From Mycolicibacterium septicum DSM 44393 (GTDB lineage Bacteria > Actinomycetota > Actinomycetes > Mycobacteriales > Mycobacteriaceae), in assembly GCF_000455325.1 (NCBI RefSeq), contig NZ_HG322951.1:4102650-4166649 (forward strand): DNA of 64,000 nt, in the 5' to 3' direction. The notes under the pieces were generated by a model. It saw nothing but the letters and a program-made list of their open reading frames with translations. It searched no databases and was not told the origin of the DNA. A program made the translations under genes and the position numbers. Below are positions 8,178-16,653 of the stretch, piece after piece. Each line of letters opens with the position of its first letter. Within the stretch, counting starts at the first letter, position 1.

Positions 8178-9455
8178 GTGACGATCCACAGCGAGACCAC
8201 CGCCGACGATCTGATCGGGCTCTTCCCGCCGGGAACGCAGCAGGACGCCGACGGCACGCTGATGGTCGGCGGCTGCCGGCTGGATACCATCGCCGATCAG
8301 TTCGGCACCCCGGCGATCGTGGTGGACGAGGGCGCGTTGCGGCAGCGGGCCGCCGACTACCTCGCGGCCTTCCGCAGCCGCTGGCCGCGCAGCGATGTCG
8401 CATTCGCGTCGAAGTCCTTCCCGTGCACCGCGGTCCAGCGGGTGATGGTGTCCGAGGGACTACAGCTCGACGTCGCGGGCGGAGGCGAGATCCTGTCGGC
8501 GATCAAGGCCGGCGCCGACCCGGCCCGGCTGGTGCTGCACGGCAACGCCAAGACCGACGAAGAGCTCACGCTGGCCGTCGGGCACGGCGTGGGCCTGGTG
8601 GTGATCGACAACTTCGACGACATCGACCGGCTGGAGCGGATCGTGCCCGCCGGCTACAAGCAACCGTGTCTGGTCCGGGTGATCCCCGGCGTCGAGGCCG
8701 CCACGCACGCCTCGCAGGCCACCGGCCACGCCGGGTCCAAGTTCGGGCTGATGCCCGCGGACGCCCGGGCCGCGATCGCGCGGATCGAGGCCAGCCCGCG
8801 GCTACGCATGGACGGTGTGCACACCCACGTCGGATCGCAACTGCTCAATGTCGAGCAGCTGGCTGCGGCGGTGGAACCGATCGCCGCGCTGGGCACGTTC
8901 GAGGTCTACGACCTCGGCGGCGGACTCGGGGTGCGCTACACCTACGACGAGCACCCGCCGAGCCTGGACGACTACGCCGAGGCGATGGTGGCCCAGGCCC
9001 GTGAGCTGTTGCCGCACGACAGCCTGCTCATCGTCGAACCCGGTCGCAGCATGGTGGCGACCAGTGCCTGCACCCTGTACCGCGTCACCACCGTCAAACA
9101 CGGGGTGATCACCCATGTGGCGGTGGACGGCGGGATGGGCGACAACCTGGAGGTGTCGCTGACCGGGCAGCGGTTCGAGGCCACCATCGCCGACCGGGTC
9201 GGCGGCGGCGAAACGGTCAGCGTCGTCGGCAGGCACTGCGAGTCCGGAGATCAGCTCGTCGACGCCGTCGCGCTGCGCGAACCGAAGGTCGGCGACCTGC
9301 TGGCGGTGCCGGTCACCGGGGCGTACTGCTACACCATGTCGAATCAGTACAACGGCGCCCGTCGGGTTCCGGTTGTGTTCGCGCACAACGGAACTGCCCG
9401 GTTGGTGGTGCGCCGCGACACCTGGGAGGACCTGCTGTCCCGCGATGTCGACTGA
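8178..9455 (+). CDS. Diaminopimelate decarboxylase-family PLP enzyme (LysA paralogue)
   Basis: A 425-residue fold-type III PLP decarboxylase. The cofactor lysine is in AFASKSFPC (Lys79), the phosphate-binding and barrel motifs include VHTHVGSQLL and DLGGGLG, and the second-domain motifs CESGDQL and the substrate Tyr in GAYCYTMSNQYN are intact. These fit meso-diaminopimelate decarboxylase, the last step of lysine synthesis. The gene is not beside argS/thrA/hom as the housekeeping mycobacterial lysA is; it lies divergent from a TetR-SDR operon, so it is probably a paralogue with a related amino-acid substrate. Start is GTG at 8178. Confidence 0.75.
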   Translation: MTIHSETTADDLIGLFPPGTQQDADGTLMVGGCRLDTIADQFGTPAIVVDEGALRQRAADYLAAFRSRWPRSDVAFASKSFPCTAVQRVMVSEGLQLDVAGGGEILSAIKAGADPARLVLHGNAKTDEELTLAVGHGVGLVVIDNFDDIDRLERIVPAGYKQPCLVRVIPGVEAATHASQATGHAGSKFGLMPADARAAIARIEASPRLRMDGVHTHVGSQLLNVEQLAAAVEPIAALGTFEVYDLGGGLGVRYTYDEHPPSLDDYAEAMVAQARELLPHDSLLIVEPGRSMVATSACTLYRVTTVKHGVITHVAVDGGMGDNLEVSLTGQRFEATIADRVGGGETVSVVGRHCESGDQLVDAVALREPKVGDLLAVPVTGAYCYTMSNQYNGARRVPVVFAHNGTARLVVRRDTWEDLLSRDVD

Positions 9456-9466
9456 CACGATCGCGT

Positions 9467-9480
9467 TCTTGGCACCAAGA
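9467..9480. promoter_or_regulatory. Short inverted repeat before malQ
   Basis: TCTTGG and CCAAGA face each other around CA, ending 8 bases before the malQ start codon. It could be an operator half-overlapping the ribosome binding region or a small mRNA hairpin. No T run follows, so it is not a clear terminator for the preceding gene. Confidence 0.3.
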
Positions 9481-9488
9481 TTGGCAGC

Positions 9489-11630
9489 ATGACCGCTTCG
9501 TCATCGGCCCTGCTGGAGTTGGCCCGCCGCTACGGGGTGGCCGCCGAGTTCGACGACTGGACCGGCCGGCGCACCGACGTCCCGGAGTCCACGCTGGTGG
9601 CCGTGCTGGAGGCGCTCGGCGTGCCGGCCGGCACCGAGCAGGAACGAGCCGACGCCCTGGCCGCCCACGACCGCCAGTACTGGCAACGCGCTCTGCCGCC
9701 CATCGTGCTGGGCCGGACGGCGGTGGCGTCGAGCTTCTGGGTGCACGTCACCCACGGGGATCCGGTCGACCTGACGCTGTTACTCGAGGACGGCACCGAA
9801 CGCAGCGGTTTGCGACAGCTGGAGAACAACCGGCCGCCGTACGACCTCGGGGACCGGTTGGTCGGTGAGGCCACGTTCGAGCTGCCTGCGGACCTGCCGC
9901 TGGGCTATCACCGGCTGCGGTTGCGGGTCGGCGAGCACGTCATCCAGACCTCCGTGGTGATCTCGCCCGCCACGCTGGAACTGCCCGCCCGGCTGGGCCG
10001 GCGGCGATCCTGGGGCCTGGCTGTCCAGCTGTACAGCATTCGCTCGAAAAACTCCTGGGGCACGGGCGATCTCACCGATCTGACCGATCTCGCGGTGTGG
10101 TCGGCGGCCGAGCACGGCGCCGGGTTCATCCTGGTCAACCCGCTGCATGCGGCGGCCCCCACCGCACCGATGGAGCCCTCCCCGTACCTGCCCACCTCCC
10201 GGCGCTTCGGCAGTCCGCTCTATCTGCGGGTGGAAGCCATCCCGGAGTTCGCCACGGTCCGGCACCGCGGCCGCATCCGGGCGCTGCGCACCGCGCTCAA
10301 CAGACGCGCCGACCGTGACGCGACCATCGACCGCGACGCGGCCTGGCGGGCCAAACGCACCGCGCTGGAACAGGTGTACCGGGTTGAACGCTCGGCGGGC
10401 CGGGAGGTGGCGTACGCCGCCTACCGGGCCCGGCAGGGCCGCAGCCTCGAGGATTTCGCGATCTGGTGCGCGCTGGCCGAACAGTACGGCGCCGACTGGC
10501 ACGGCTGGCCCCACGCGCTGCAGCATCCGGCGAACCCGGAGGTGGCCGCATTCGCGGCGGCCGATCCGCAGGCGGTCGACTTCCACCGATGGGTGCAGTG
10601 GCTGCTCGACGAACAGCTCACCGCGACCCAGGCCACCGCGGTACAGGCGGGGATGGAGCTGGGCGTCATGAGCGACCTCGCTGTCGGCGTCAATCCCGAC
10701 GGTGCCGACGCCTGGGCCCTGCAGGATGTGCTGGCACTGGGGGTCACGGCGGGCGCACCGCCGGATGAGTTCAATCAACTCGGGCAGGACTGGTCGCAGC
10801 CGCCGTGGCGACCGGACCGCCTCGCCGAGCAGGCCTACGAACCGTTCCGGGCAGTGGTCAACATGGCGCTGCGGCATTCCGGCGGGGTGCGCATCGACCA
10901 CATCATCGGCATGTTCCGGCTGTGGTGGATCCCGAAGGGGGCCGCGCCGACCGAGGGCACCTATGTGCGCTACGACCACGACGCGATGATCGGCATCATC
11001 GCGCTCGAGGCGCATCGCGCCGGCGCCCTCGTGGTCGGCGAGGACCTTGGCACGGTCGAACCATGGGTGCGTGACTACCTGCGCGAGCGGGGCCTGTTCG
11101 GCACCTCGATCCTGTGGTTCGAGTCCGACGAGTCCGGAGGACCCCTGCCCGCCGAACGCTGGCGCGAGTACTCCCTGTCGTCGGTGACCACACACGATCT
11201 GCCGCCGACACCCGGATACCTGGCCGGCGAGCATGTGCGGCTACGGGAACGGCTGGGGTTGCTGACCCGGCCTGCCGATGAGGAGCTGGCGGCGGACCGC
11301 ACCGCGCAGGCGGCATGGCTCGACGAGCTGCGCCGGGCCGGGCTGCTCGGACCCGATCCGGATACCGATCAGATCGTGTCGGCCCTCTACCGCTATCTCG
11401 GCCGCACTCCCTCGAAATTGCTGGCGCTGTCACTGGCCGACGCGGTCGGCGAGGTGCGCACCCAGAATCAGCCCGGAACCACCGACGAATACCCGAACTG
11501 GCGGATCCCGCTGGCGGGCCCCGACGGCAGGCGAATTCTGCTCGAGGACGTGTTCGCGGATCCGCGGGCGGCGGCGTTGTGCGACGTGATGGCGTCGATC
11601 ACCGCCCGCCCGGGCCGCGACCGCATGTAA
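9489..11630 (+). CDS. malQ: 4-alpha-glucanotransferase (amylomaltase)
   Basis: A 713-residue GH77 enzyme that transfers alpha-1,4-glucan segments between maltodextrins in glycogen and maltose metabolism. The catalytic motifs are complete: the nucleophile region VRIDHIIGMFRLWWIP, the acid/base VGEDLGTVEPWV and the transition-state Asp in TTHDLPPTPGYL. The roughly 150-residue N-terminal beta domain seen in actinobacterial MalQ is present, matching the longer-than-E. coli length. It starts at an ATG 33 bases after the decarboxylase-like gene and could be cotranscribed. The protein should be cytoplasmic. Confidence 0.95.
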   Translation: MTASSSALLELARRYGVAAEFDDWTGRRTDVPESTLVAVLEALGVPAGTEQERADALAAHDRQYWQRALPPIVLGRTAVASSFWVHVTHGDPVDLTLLLEDGTERSGLRQLENNRPPYDLGDRLVGEATFELPADLPLGYHRLRLRVGEHVIQTSVVISPATLELPARLGRRRSWGLAVQLYSIRSKNSWGTGDLTDLTDLAVWSAAEHGAGFILVNPLHAAAPTAPMEPSPYLPTSRRFGSPLYLRVEAIPEFATVRHRGRIRALRTALNRRADRDATIDRDAAWRAKRTALEQVYRVERSAGREVAYAAYRARQGRSLEDFAIWCALAEQYGADWHGWPHALQHPANPEVAAFAAADPQAVDFHRWVQWLLDEQLTATQATAVQAGMELGVMSDLAVGVNPDGADAWALQDVLALGVTAGAPPDEFNQLGQDWSQPPWRPDRLAEQAYEPFRAVVNMALRHSGGVRIDHIIGMFRLWWIPKGAAPTEGTYVRYDHDAMIGIIALEAHRAGALVVGEDLGTVEPWVRDYLRERGLFGTSILWFESDESGGPLPAERWREYSLSSVTTHDLPPTPGYLAGEHVRLRERLGLLTRPADEELAADRTAQAAWLDELRRAGLLGPDPDTDQIVSALYRYLGRTPSKLLALSLADAVGEVRTQNQPGTTDEYPNWRIPLAGPDGRRILLEDVFADPRAAALCDVMASITARPGRDRM

Positions 11631-11652
11631 CGCGCGGGGCGTCTGCTCCGGT

Positions 11653-11680
11653 TTCACATTCGTCACAGCTGCGATATGTT
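11653..11680 (+). promoter_or_regulatory. Candidate promoter of the small secreted protein gene
   Basis: TTCACA and TATGTT are separated by 16 bases, giving a plausible sigma-A promoter with a TAnnnT -10. A TCACA element is repeated ten bases downstream (TTCACATTCGTCACAG), which might bind a response regulator; that is speculation. Confidence 0.4.
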
Positions 11681-11709
11681 CGCAAACGCACCCGACTGAC
11701 GGAGTTCAC

Positions 11710-12120
11710 GTGAAGAAGCTTGTTGCGCTCGGCGGAGGTCTGCTCGCCGCCGGTTCGATCGCCCTGTTGGCCTCAGGCACCGCCACCTCACAGCCGACCG
11801 CGGCCTCGATCAACGTCGTCGGCGAGCCGTACATGAAGGCGCTGGCGATCCTGAAGAGCCAGGGTGTCAAGGCCACCTTCGGCGGTTCCTTCGGCAGCGC
11901 CCTGCCGCAGTCCGAGTGCCTGGTCGATTCCCAGAAGGTCAACTCCAGCGGCAAGATGATCCTGATGCTGGACTGCAGCGAGGCGGCGGCCGAGCAAGGT
12001 GCCGATACGGCCGTCCCGGGCGGCCCCAGGGTCGGCAGCAACGGTGTGACCACGGTGACGCCGACGCCGGTGGTCCCGATCGCGGGAGCCCCGGGCGCGG
12101 GTACTCCGCCGCCTGCCTGA
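11710..12120 (+). CDS. Secreted mycobacterial protein with a PASTA-like fold
   Basis: A 136-residue exported protein. A Sec signal peptide with Lys-Lys then LLAAGSIALLASGTATS occupies about residues 1-27. The mature part has VVGEPYMKALAILKSQGVKATF, cut here to its pattern: a helix of the type seen in PASTA-like modules, then two Cys about thirty residues apart that could form a disulfide (SECLVDS and LDCSEA). The C-terminus is low-complexity Pro/Gly/Ala. No function is known. A similar-sized secreted protein with the same helix pattern is encoded at 15040-15339. Confidence 0.65.
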   Translation: MKKLVALGGGLLAAGSIALLASGTATSQPTAASINVVGEPYMKALAILKSQGVKATFGGSFGSALPQSECLVDSQKVNSSGKMILMLDCSEAAAEQGADTAVPGGPRVGSNGVTTVTPTPVVPIAGAPGAGTPPPA

Positions 12121-12217
12121 TGCGAGCCCGGGCTCACCCAAAGGGGTAACCCGGTACCGCTGTTCCCACCTAAATCCGTACACTGCTGAGAGTCCACTCA
12201 TCCCAGGGAGGCTCTCG

Positions 12218-13117
12218 ATGTTGCGTCCGTTGCGGTTCGACAATGAGATCGATCCGGGCCCAGTACAGATCCAGGCCCGTAAAGTGCACTTCGATCTCGA
12301 CGGCATACCGTTGCACTGGATCCCCGGCCATCCCGTGGCCGCGACGATGGTCAACCTGTTCAACGTGGTGCTGCCGATGGCCGAGCACTGGTTCGTCGCG
12401 ACGTTCAACGAAGCACTGCCGTATGTGCGCGATCCCAAACTCGCTGATGACATGCGTGGCTTCATCGGCCAGGAGGCGACCCACGCCGAGACCCATGATC
12501 AGGTGCTCGACGAGTTCCTCACCGCCCACGGCGTGGACTACCAGCCGCTGATGGCCATGGTCGAGCACGTGTTCACCAAGATGCTGGGCCCGACCGAGTC
12601 CACCGACCCGCGCCGCCGGCTGTCGAACCTGTGCGACCGGCTATGGCTCATCGCCGCCATCGAGCACTACACCGCTGTACTGGGCGACTTCGTGCTGAAC
12701 TGCACGTGGGAGGATTTCGACGCCGACCCGACGATGACGGATCTGTTCCGCTGGCACGGCAGTGAAGAGGTCGAGCACCGCAGCGTCGCCCACGACGTCG
12801 CCGTCTACTTCCAGGACAGCTACTTCAGCCGGGTACGGGCCATGTCCATCGCCGCGACCGCGGTCTACATGTTCTTCCAGCGCGGTTGCTGGGCCATGGT
12901 CAAGAGTGATCCGACCCTCGACATCGGCTGGTGGCGGATGAACCGGTTGCGGATGCGCGACTCCAAACTGGGGCTGCTGCCGAAGTTCTCCCGGATGTTC
13001 GGTTCCAACACGCTGGCCTACTGTCGGCCCGGTTTCTCCCCCGAGGAGATGGGCTCGACAGCGCAGGCCGTCGCCTACCTGGCCAGTTCCCCCGCGGCGC
13101 GGGCCGCCCACCTGTGA
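12218..13117 (+). CDS. Predicted metal-dependent hydrolase (PF10118), ferritin-like diiron candidate
   Basis: A 299-residue soluble protein of the PF10118 family. Its metal-ligand pattern is that of a four-helix diiron protein rather than of a known hydrolase: E86 and H89 in GQEATHAETH, E149-H150 in AAIEHY, and E183/E184, H187 and H192 in HGSEEVEHRSVAHD. The stop overlaps the start of a ferredoxin reductase gene by GTGA, so the two products are made together. I infer an oxygenase or desaturase whose electrons come from that reductase; the hydrolase name is only a family label. A TACACT -10-like hexamer lies at 12179-12184. Confidence 0.72.
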   Translation: MLRPLRFDNEIDPGPVQIQARKVHFDLDGIPLHWIPGHPVAATMVNLFNVVLPMAEHWFVATFNEALPYVRDPKLADDMRGFIGQEATHAETHDQVLDEFLTAHGVDYQPLMAMVEHVFTKMLGPTESTDPRRRLSNLCDRLWLIAAIEHYTAVLGDFVLNCTWEDFDADPTMTDLFRWHGSEEVEHRSVAHDVAVYFQDSYFSRVRAMSIAATAVYMFFQRGCWAMVKSDPTLDIGWWRMNRLRMRDSKLGLLPKFSRMFGSNTLAYCRPGFSPEEMGSTAQAVAYLASSPAARAAHL

Positions 13118-14238
13118 CGGGCGCCGGTATGCCGAATCTGCTGTCACGCTACCGCCAGTTGCCACCGAGCGCGTCGGGCCGGTTCCGGCACGATCCCATG
13201 CTCGGTTTGGCCGAGGTGTCCATCGCCACCATCTGGGGAGTGAACCGGTTGCTGCGGCGGCCCTCGCCTCCACCCGAACTCGACCGCACGATCACGCTGA
13301 CCGTGACGGACCGGCAGGTGGTGGCCCACGATCAGGACGTCATCGCGCTGACCCTGGCCGCCGCTGACGGCGGGACGCTGCCACCGTGGTATCCGGGCGC
13401 GCATATCGATCTGCACCTGGACAGCGGCCGGATTCGGCAGTACTCCCTGTGCGGGGATCCCGCCGCGGCCGATCGTTATCGCATTGCGGTGCGGCGCATC
13501 CCCGATGGCGGCGGCGGCTCCCTGGAGGTGCACGACAGCCTGCAGGTCGGCAGCCGGGTGAGCACGCACGGCCCGCGCAATGCGTTCGCCCTCACGGTGC
13601 CCGGCTACGGGTCGCCCACCCAGCGGTTCCGCTTCATCGCGGGCGGAATCGGCATCACCCCGATCCTGCCGATGCTCGGGCTGGCGGCGCGGTTGGGCGT
13701 CGACTGGTCGATGGTCTACGCCGGGCGCAGCCGCGACAGCCTGCCGTTCCTGGATGAGCTCGCCCGGTTCGGCGACCGCATCGAGATCCGCACCGACGAT
13801 GTCGACGGCCTGCCGACTGCCGAGGATCTTCTCGGCGGTTGTCCCGACGGCACCACGGTCTACGCCTGCGGTCCGGCCCCGATGCTGACCGGAATCCGGG
13901 CCGCGCTCACCGGCCGTGACGACGTGGAGCTGCATTTCGAAAGGTTCGCGGCGCCACCGGTTGTCGATGGCGCCGAGTTCTCGGTGACCATCGCCTCCAC
14001 CGGCGCCTCGGTGACCGTCGGAGCCGACGAGACCCTGCTCGCCGCATTGGGCCGGGCCGGGGTGAACGCGCCGTACTCGTGCCAGCAAGGGTTCTGCGGT
14101 ACCTGCCGGATCAAGGTGACCGACGGGACGGTGCAGCACCGCGATACGTTGTTGACCGACCCGGAGCGCGATGCGGGCTATCTGCTCACCTGCGTGTCGC
14201 GGGCCGAGGCCGGAGACCGGCTGACGCTCGACCTCTGA
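13114..14238 (+). CDS. Ferredoxin reductase of the phthalate dioxygenase reductase (PDR/VanB) type
   Basis: A 374-residue one-protein electron chain: an FMN-binding barrel with the RQYSLCGDP motif, an NAD(P)H-binding domain with GGIGITPILPM and CGPAPM, and a C-terminal plant-type [2Fe-2S] ferredoxin with CQQGFCGTC and a final Cys in LLTCVS. It passes electrons from NAD(P)H to an oxygenase. GTG at 13114 overlaps the previous stop and is my choice; an in-frame ATG at 13129 is the alternative. An N-terminal stretch of about 45 residues before the barrel has no assigned role. Coupling to the PF10118 gene points to that protein as redox partner. Confidence 0.87.
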   Translation: MTGAGMPNLLSRYRQLPPSASGRFRHDPMLGLAEVSIATIWGVNRLLRRPSPPPELDRTITLTVTDRQVVAHDQDVIALTLAAADGGTLPPWYPGAHIDLHLDSGRIRQYSLCGDPAAADRYRIAVRRIPDGGGGSLEVHDSLQVGSRVSTHGPRNAFALTVPGYGSPTQRFRFIAGGIGITPILPMLGLAARLGVDWSMVYAGRSRDSLPFLDELARFGDRIEIRTDDVDGLPTAEDLLGGCPDGTTVYACGPAPMLTGIRAALTGRDDVELHFERFAAPPVVDGAEFSVTIASTGASVTVGADETLLAALGRAGVNAPYSCQQGFCGTCRIKVTDGTVQHRDTLLTDPERDAGYLLTCVSRAEAGDRLTLDL

Positions 14239-14242
14239 GCCC

Positions 14243-14740
14243 TCACCCGGCCTCCGGGTGCCCCTCTCCGTAGCCGGCCAGTTCGGGTGCGGCCATCAGC
14301 TGGTCCAACAGCGGACGCTGCCCGTTCAGCAGCTTGGTGCGCGCTACTGCCACCGAAACCCAAGCGACACGGTCGATTTCGGGGAATTCGACGAACCGCC
14401 CCGACCCCTTGGGCAGCTCCACACTGAACGTGTTGCTCACGGCCGTCGCGGGATCGAAGTCCCCGCGCACCGCGAAGGCCGTGACCACCTTGCCTCCCGC
14501 CTGCCGCACCGGGTCGAGATCGATCCGCGGGCCGGTGGGCGGCGGTGCGCCGAGTTCCTCGGTGAACTCGCGTTGCGCCGCCGACCACGGGTCTTCCCCG
14601 TCGGCGTACTCCCCCTTCGGTACCGACCACGCCCCGGCGTCCTTACGTGCCCAGAACGGCCCGCCCGGATGGGCGATCAGCACCTCCACATCGGTTCCGG
14701 CGAAGCGGTACAACAGGACACCGGCGCTCAGCTTTGCCAC
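14243..14740 (-). CDS. NUDIX hydrolase
   Basis: A 165-residue NUDIX protein. The full NUDIX box runs from the Gly of GEYADG through REFTEELGA (Gx5Ex7REUxEExGU), which binds the catalytic metals. Such enzymes cleave nucleoside diphosphates linked to other groups. The substrate is unknown; the sequence start AKLSAGVLLYR resembles the MutT-like/diadenosine group. Start choice between GTG 14740 and GTG 14749 is uncertain as neither has a strong ribosome binding site. The gene is convergent with the reductase gene, 4 bases apart. Confidence 0.85.
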   Translation of the reverse strand: MAKLSAGVLLYRFAGTDVEVLIAHPGGPFWARKDAGAWSVPKGEYADGEDPWSAAQREFTEELGAPPPTGPRIDLDPVRQAGGKVVTAFAVRGDFDPATAVSNTFSVELPKGSGRFVEFPEIDRVAWVSVAVARTKLLNGQRPLLDQLMAAPELAGYGEGHPEAG

Positions 14741-14920
14741 GGCTTGCACGCTACGCGAGGACCCGGGCACGACAACGCGGGTGATCCAGCACACTTTGCT
14801 GCATCCGCGTAACTCGGGTCACTTCACGGCCGGCGCCAAAGCCCGTGCACGGCACCCGCCCGCCGGTTCCCGAGTGTGACGCAGCCCTCTGCATACCTTT
14901 TCGTGCAGCCGGAATTTTAT

Positions 14921-14948
14921 TTGTGAACTGCCGGTTAACTCTTATGTA
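14921..14948 (+). promoter_or_regulatory. Candidate promoter before the 15040 secreted protein gene
   Basis: TTGTGA and TATGTA are spaced by 16 bases in an unusually AT-rich stretch (about 14905-14970) of the 300-base gap between the NUDIX gene and the next gene. The match is moderate. Nothing else recognisable lies in that gap. Confidence 0.35.
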
Positions 14949-15039
14949 ACACCTATACGAACACGCTACGGCGCCAACCGGCATCCCCCTACCGGTGCGC
15001 CGCACGCGGCATAACAGAACAAGAAAGAAGGCACCAAAG

Positions 15040-15339
15040 ATGATGAGAATCGGATTTGCCACAGCACTGGTAGGCGCGGCAGCCGCAGCGGTGATCGGCC
15101 TGGCCGCACCCGCCCAAGCCGCTCCGACCGGACCGGGCAACGCCCAACAGACCATCAGTGAACTGCAGGCCCAGGGCTACAAGGTGGTCGTCAACCACGT
15201 CGGCTCCACTCCGCTCGACAAGGCGTCGGTGGTGGCGGTACGACCGGGGCAGACCTACACCCGGACAGATTCCGGTAACCCGGGCGACAGCTTGCAGACC
15301 AACGTCGTCAACAAGACGGTTTACGTGGACGTGAAGTAA
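15040..15339 (+). CDS. Small secreted mycobacterial protein
   Basis: A 99-residue exported protein. The signal peptide (MMRIGFATALVGAAAAAVIG then LAAPAQA-AP) should be cut after AQA near residue 27. The mature part has the helix QQTISELQAQGYKVVVN followed by beta-rich sequence ending VNKTVYVDVK, a pattern common in small mycobacterial secreted proteins of unknown role. There are no cysteines. ATG at 15040 follows AAGAAAGAAGG, a good ribosome binding site. A strong hairpin terminator follows the stop. Confidence 0.75.
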   Translation: MMRIGFATALVGAAAAAVIGLAAPAQAAPTGPGNAQQTISELQAQGYKVVVNHVGSTPLDKASVVAVRPGQTYTRTDSGNPGDSLQTNVVNKTVYVDVK

Positions 15340-15364
15340 GCCCAAACTTCTCGAAACATCAAGG

Positions 15365-15389
15365 AGGGGCGCCCTTTTCGGGCGCCCCT
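15365..15389 (+). terminator. Rho-independent-like terminator hairpin
   Basis: AGGGGCGCCC and GGGCGCCCCT form a perfect 10-base stem around TTTTC, 26 bases after the stop of the small secreted protein gene. Only two T follow, as is common for mycobacterial hairpins. It should separate this gene from the SGNH hydrolase gene. Confidence 0.75.
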
Positions 15390-15440
15390 TCGACGTGTCT
15401 GGATGCGGGGCCCGATCCGGTGCGCGCTAGAGTCCCCAGA

Positions 15441-16211
15441 GTGCGACGTTTCACCCGGTATGTCGCCCTGGGCGACAGCCAGACCGAAGGCCTGTGGGAT
15501 GGCGACGACACCGTCGGCCTGATGGGTTTCGCCGACCGGCTCGCGGTACGCCTCGACGGGCTGTACCCGGGGTTGGGTTATGCCAATCTCGCCATTCGCG
15601 GCCACCGCATCGGCGATGTGCTCCACACCCAACTGCCCACCGCGCTGTCCATGCGGCCCGACCTGGTCACCGTGTGCATCGGGATGAACGATGTGACCCG
15701 GCCCGGCCGCTCGTTCACCCGCGCACTCGGCGATCTCGAGTACGTCTACCGCGCCCTCGCGGATTCCGGGGCCACCGTCGTCACCACGACGTTCCCGGAC
15801 ATCACCCAGATCCTTCCGGTGGGCCGGTTGCTCGGGAAGCGGGTGATCCAGATCAACGACGCGGTCAACGGTGCCGCCGATCGCTACGGGTTCCACCTTG
15901 TCGATCTGTACTCGGCGCCTTCGATGCGCGAACCGGAGACCTGGAGTCCCGATCGGGTACACGGGTCGGCGAAGGGACACTGCCTGTTCGCCGCGGCAGC
16001 CGCAGAGGCACTCGGATTGCCTGGCAGCAACCATGATTGGGCGCGGGCGACCGGTCGTGACCAGACCCAGTCGTTCCGGTCCCGGGCGTACTCACAGGTG
16101 CTGTGGACGCAGAACATGCTCATGCCGTGGCTGTGGCGTCACCTTCGCGGCCAGTCCGGCGGCACCGGCCGCTCGCCGCGCCGGCCGGACCTGATGTACC
16201 TGAGTGCCTAA
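15441..16211 (+). CDS. SGNH/GDSL hydrolase family protein
   Basis: A 256-residue cytoplasmic SGNH hydrolase. Block I VALGDSQTEG holds the nucleophile Ser, block II has the oxyanion Gly in LAIRGHRIGD, block III the Asn in CIGMNDVTRP, and block V the Asp-x-x-His pair in SPDRVHGSAKGH. Such enzymes are esterases, lipases or carbohydrate deacetylases. The GTG at 15441 begins the conserved sequence RRFTRYVALGD. A C-terminal extension of about 50 residues ending PDLMYLSA follows the catalytic domain. The 3' end overlaps the convergent DUF732 gene by 4 bases. Confidence 0.88.
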   Translation: MRRFTRYVALGDSQTEGLWDGDDTVGLMGFADRLAVRLDGLYPGLGYANLAIRGHRIGDVLHTQLPTALSMRPDLVTVCIGMNDVTRPGRSFTRALGDLEYVYRALADSGATVVTTTFPDITQILPVGRLLGKRVIQINDAVNGAADRYGFHLVDLYSAPSMREPETWSPDRVHGSAKGHCLFAAAAAEALGLPGSNHDWARATGRDQTQSFRSRAYSQVLWTQNMLMPWLWRHLRGQSGGTGRSPRRPDLMYLSA

Positions 16212-16609
16212 CCGAAGCCGAGGATCGACCAGGCAAGGTCGGCCGGGCCGCCGGTCAGATCGCCCTCGCCCGCCTTGGCCACCATCGCGGGACAGAACGT
16301 CGAGATCGCGACCCCGGAGAACATCGTGGCCGGCCCCAGTGACATCCCGCCGGCATCGGCGACCTTGGCTGCCACATCGGCGGCGTTCTGCCCCGGCTCG
16401 GCGAGCATCGGGCACACCGACTGCCCGAGTGCCACGGCCTGGGCCGGATCTGCCGCGCCCACGCCCGCCTGGCTCAGCGCGTCGACGAAAGTCTGGTCCA
16501 CCGGATCGGCGTGGGCCGGTGCGGCGATGACGACAGCCGCGATCCCGGTCACCACCGATGCCCCGACACCCGCGAGCACTCGACTGGACCGGATCACGTT
16601 GCGCTGCAT
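16208..16609 (-). CDS. DUF732 domain secreted protein
   Basis: A 133-residue exported protein. Residues 1-34 form a signal peptide ending in APAHA-DP. The mature part shows the DUF732 pattern DQTFVDALSQAGV, then a Cys in GQSVCPMLAEPG and another in AISTFCPAMV, which likely form a disulfide in a small helical fold. DUF732 proteins are abundant in mycobacterial culture filtrates and their role is not established. The ATG at 16609 was chosen because upstream in-frame sequence is not signal-like. Confidence 0.85.
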   Translation of the reverse strand: MQRNVIRSSRVLAGVGASVVTGIAAVVIAAPAHADPVDQTFVDALSQAGVGAADPAQAVALGQSVCPMLAEPGQNAADVAAKVADAGGMSLGPATMFSGVAISTFCPAMVAKAGEGDLTGGPADLAWSILGFG

Positions 16610-16653
16610 GGCTTGAATGGTACGGGCCGACGGCCGGCGAACCCGCCTCGGTG

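Noticed and set aside
9780..11234. 484-codon minus-strand frame
   Set aside because: Antisense of malQ, whose catalytic motifs are intact on the plus strand.
12124..12135. GAGCCCGGGCTC palindrome as a terminator
   Set aside because: It has no loop and no T run, and such GC palindromes are frequent by chance in this genome.
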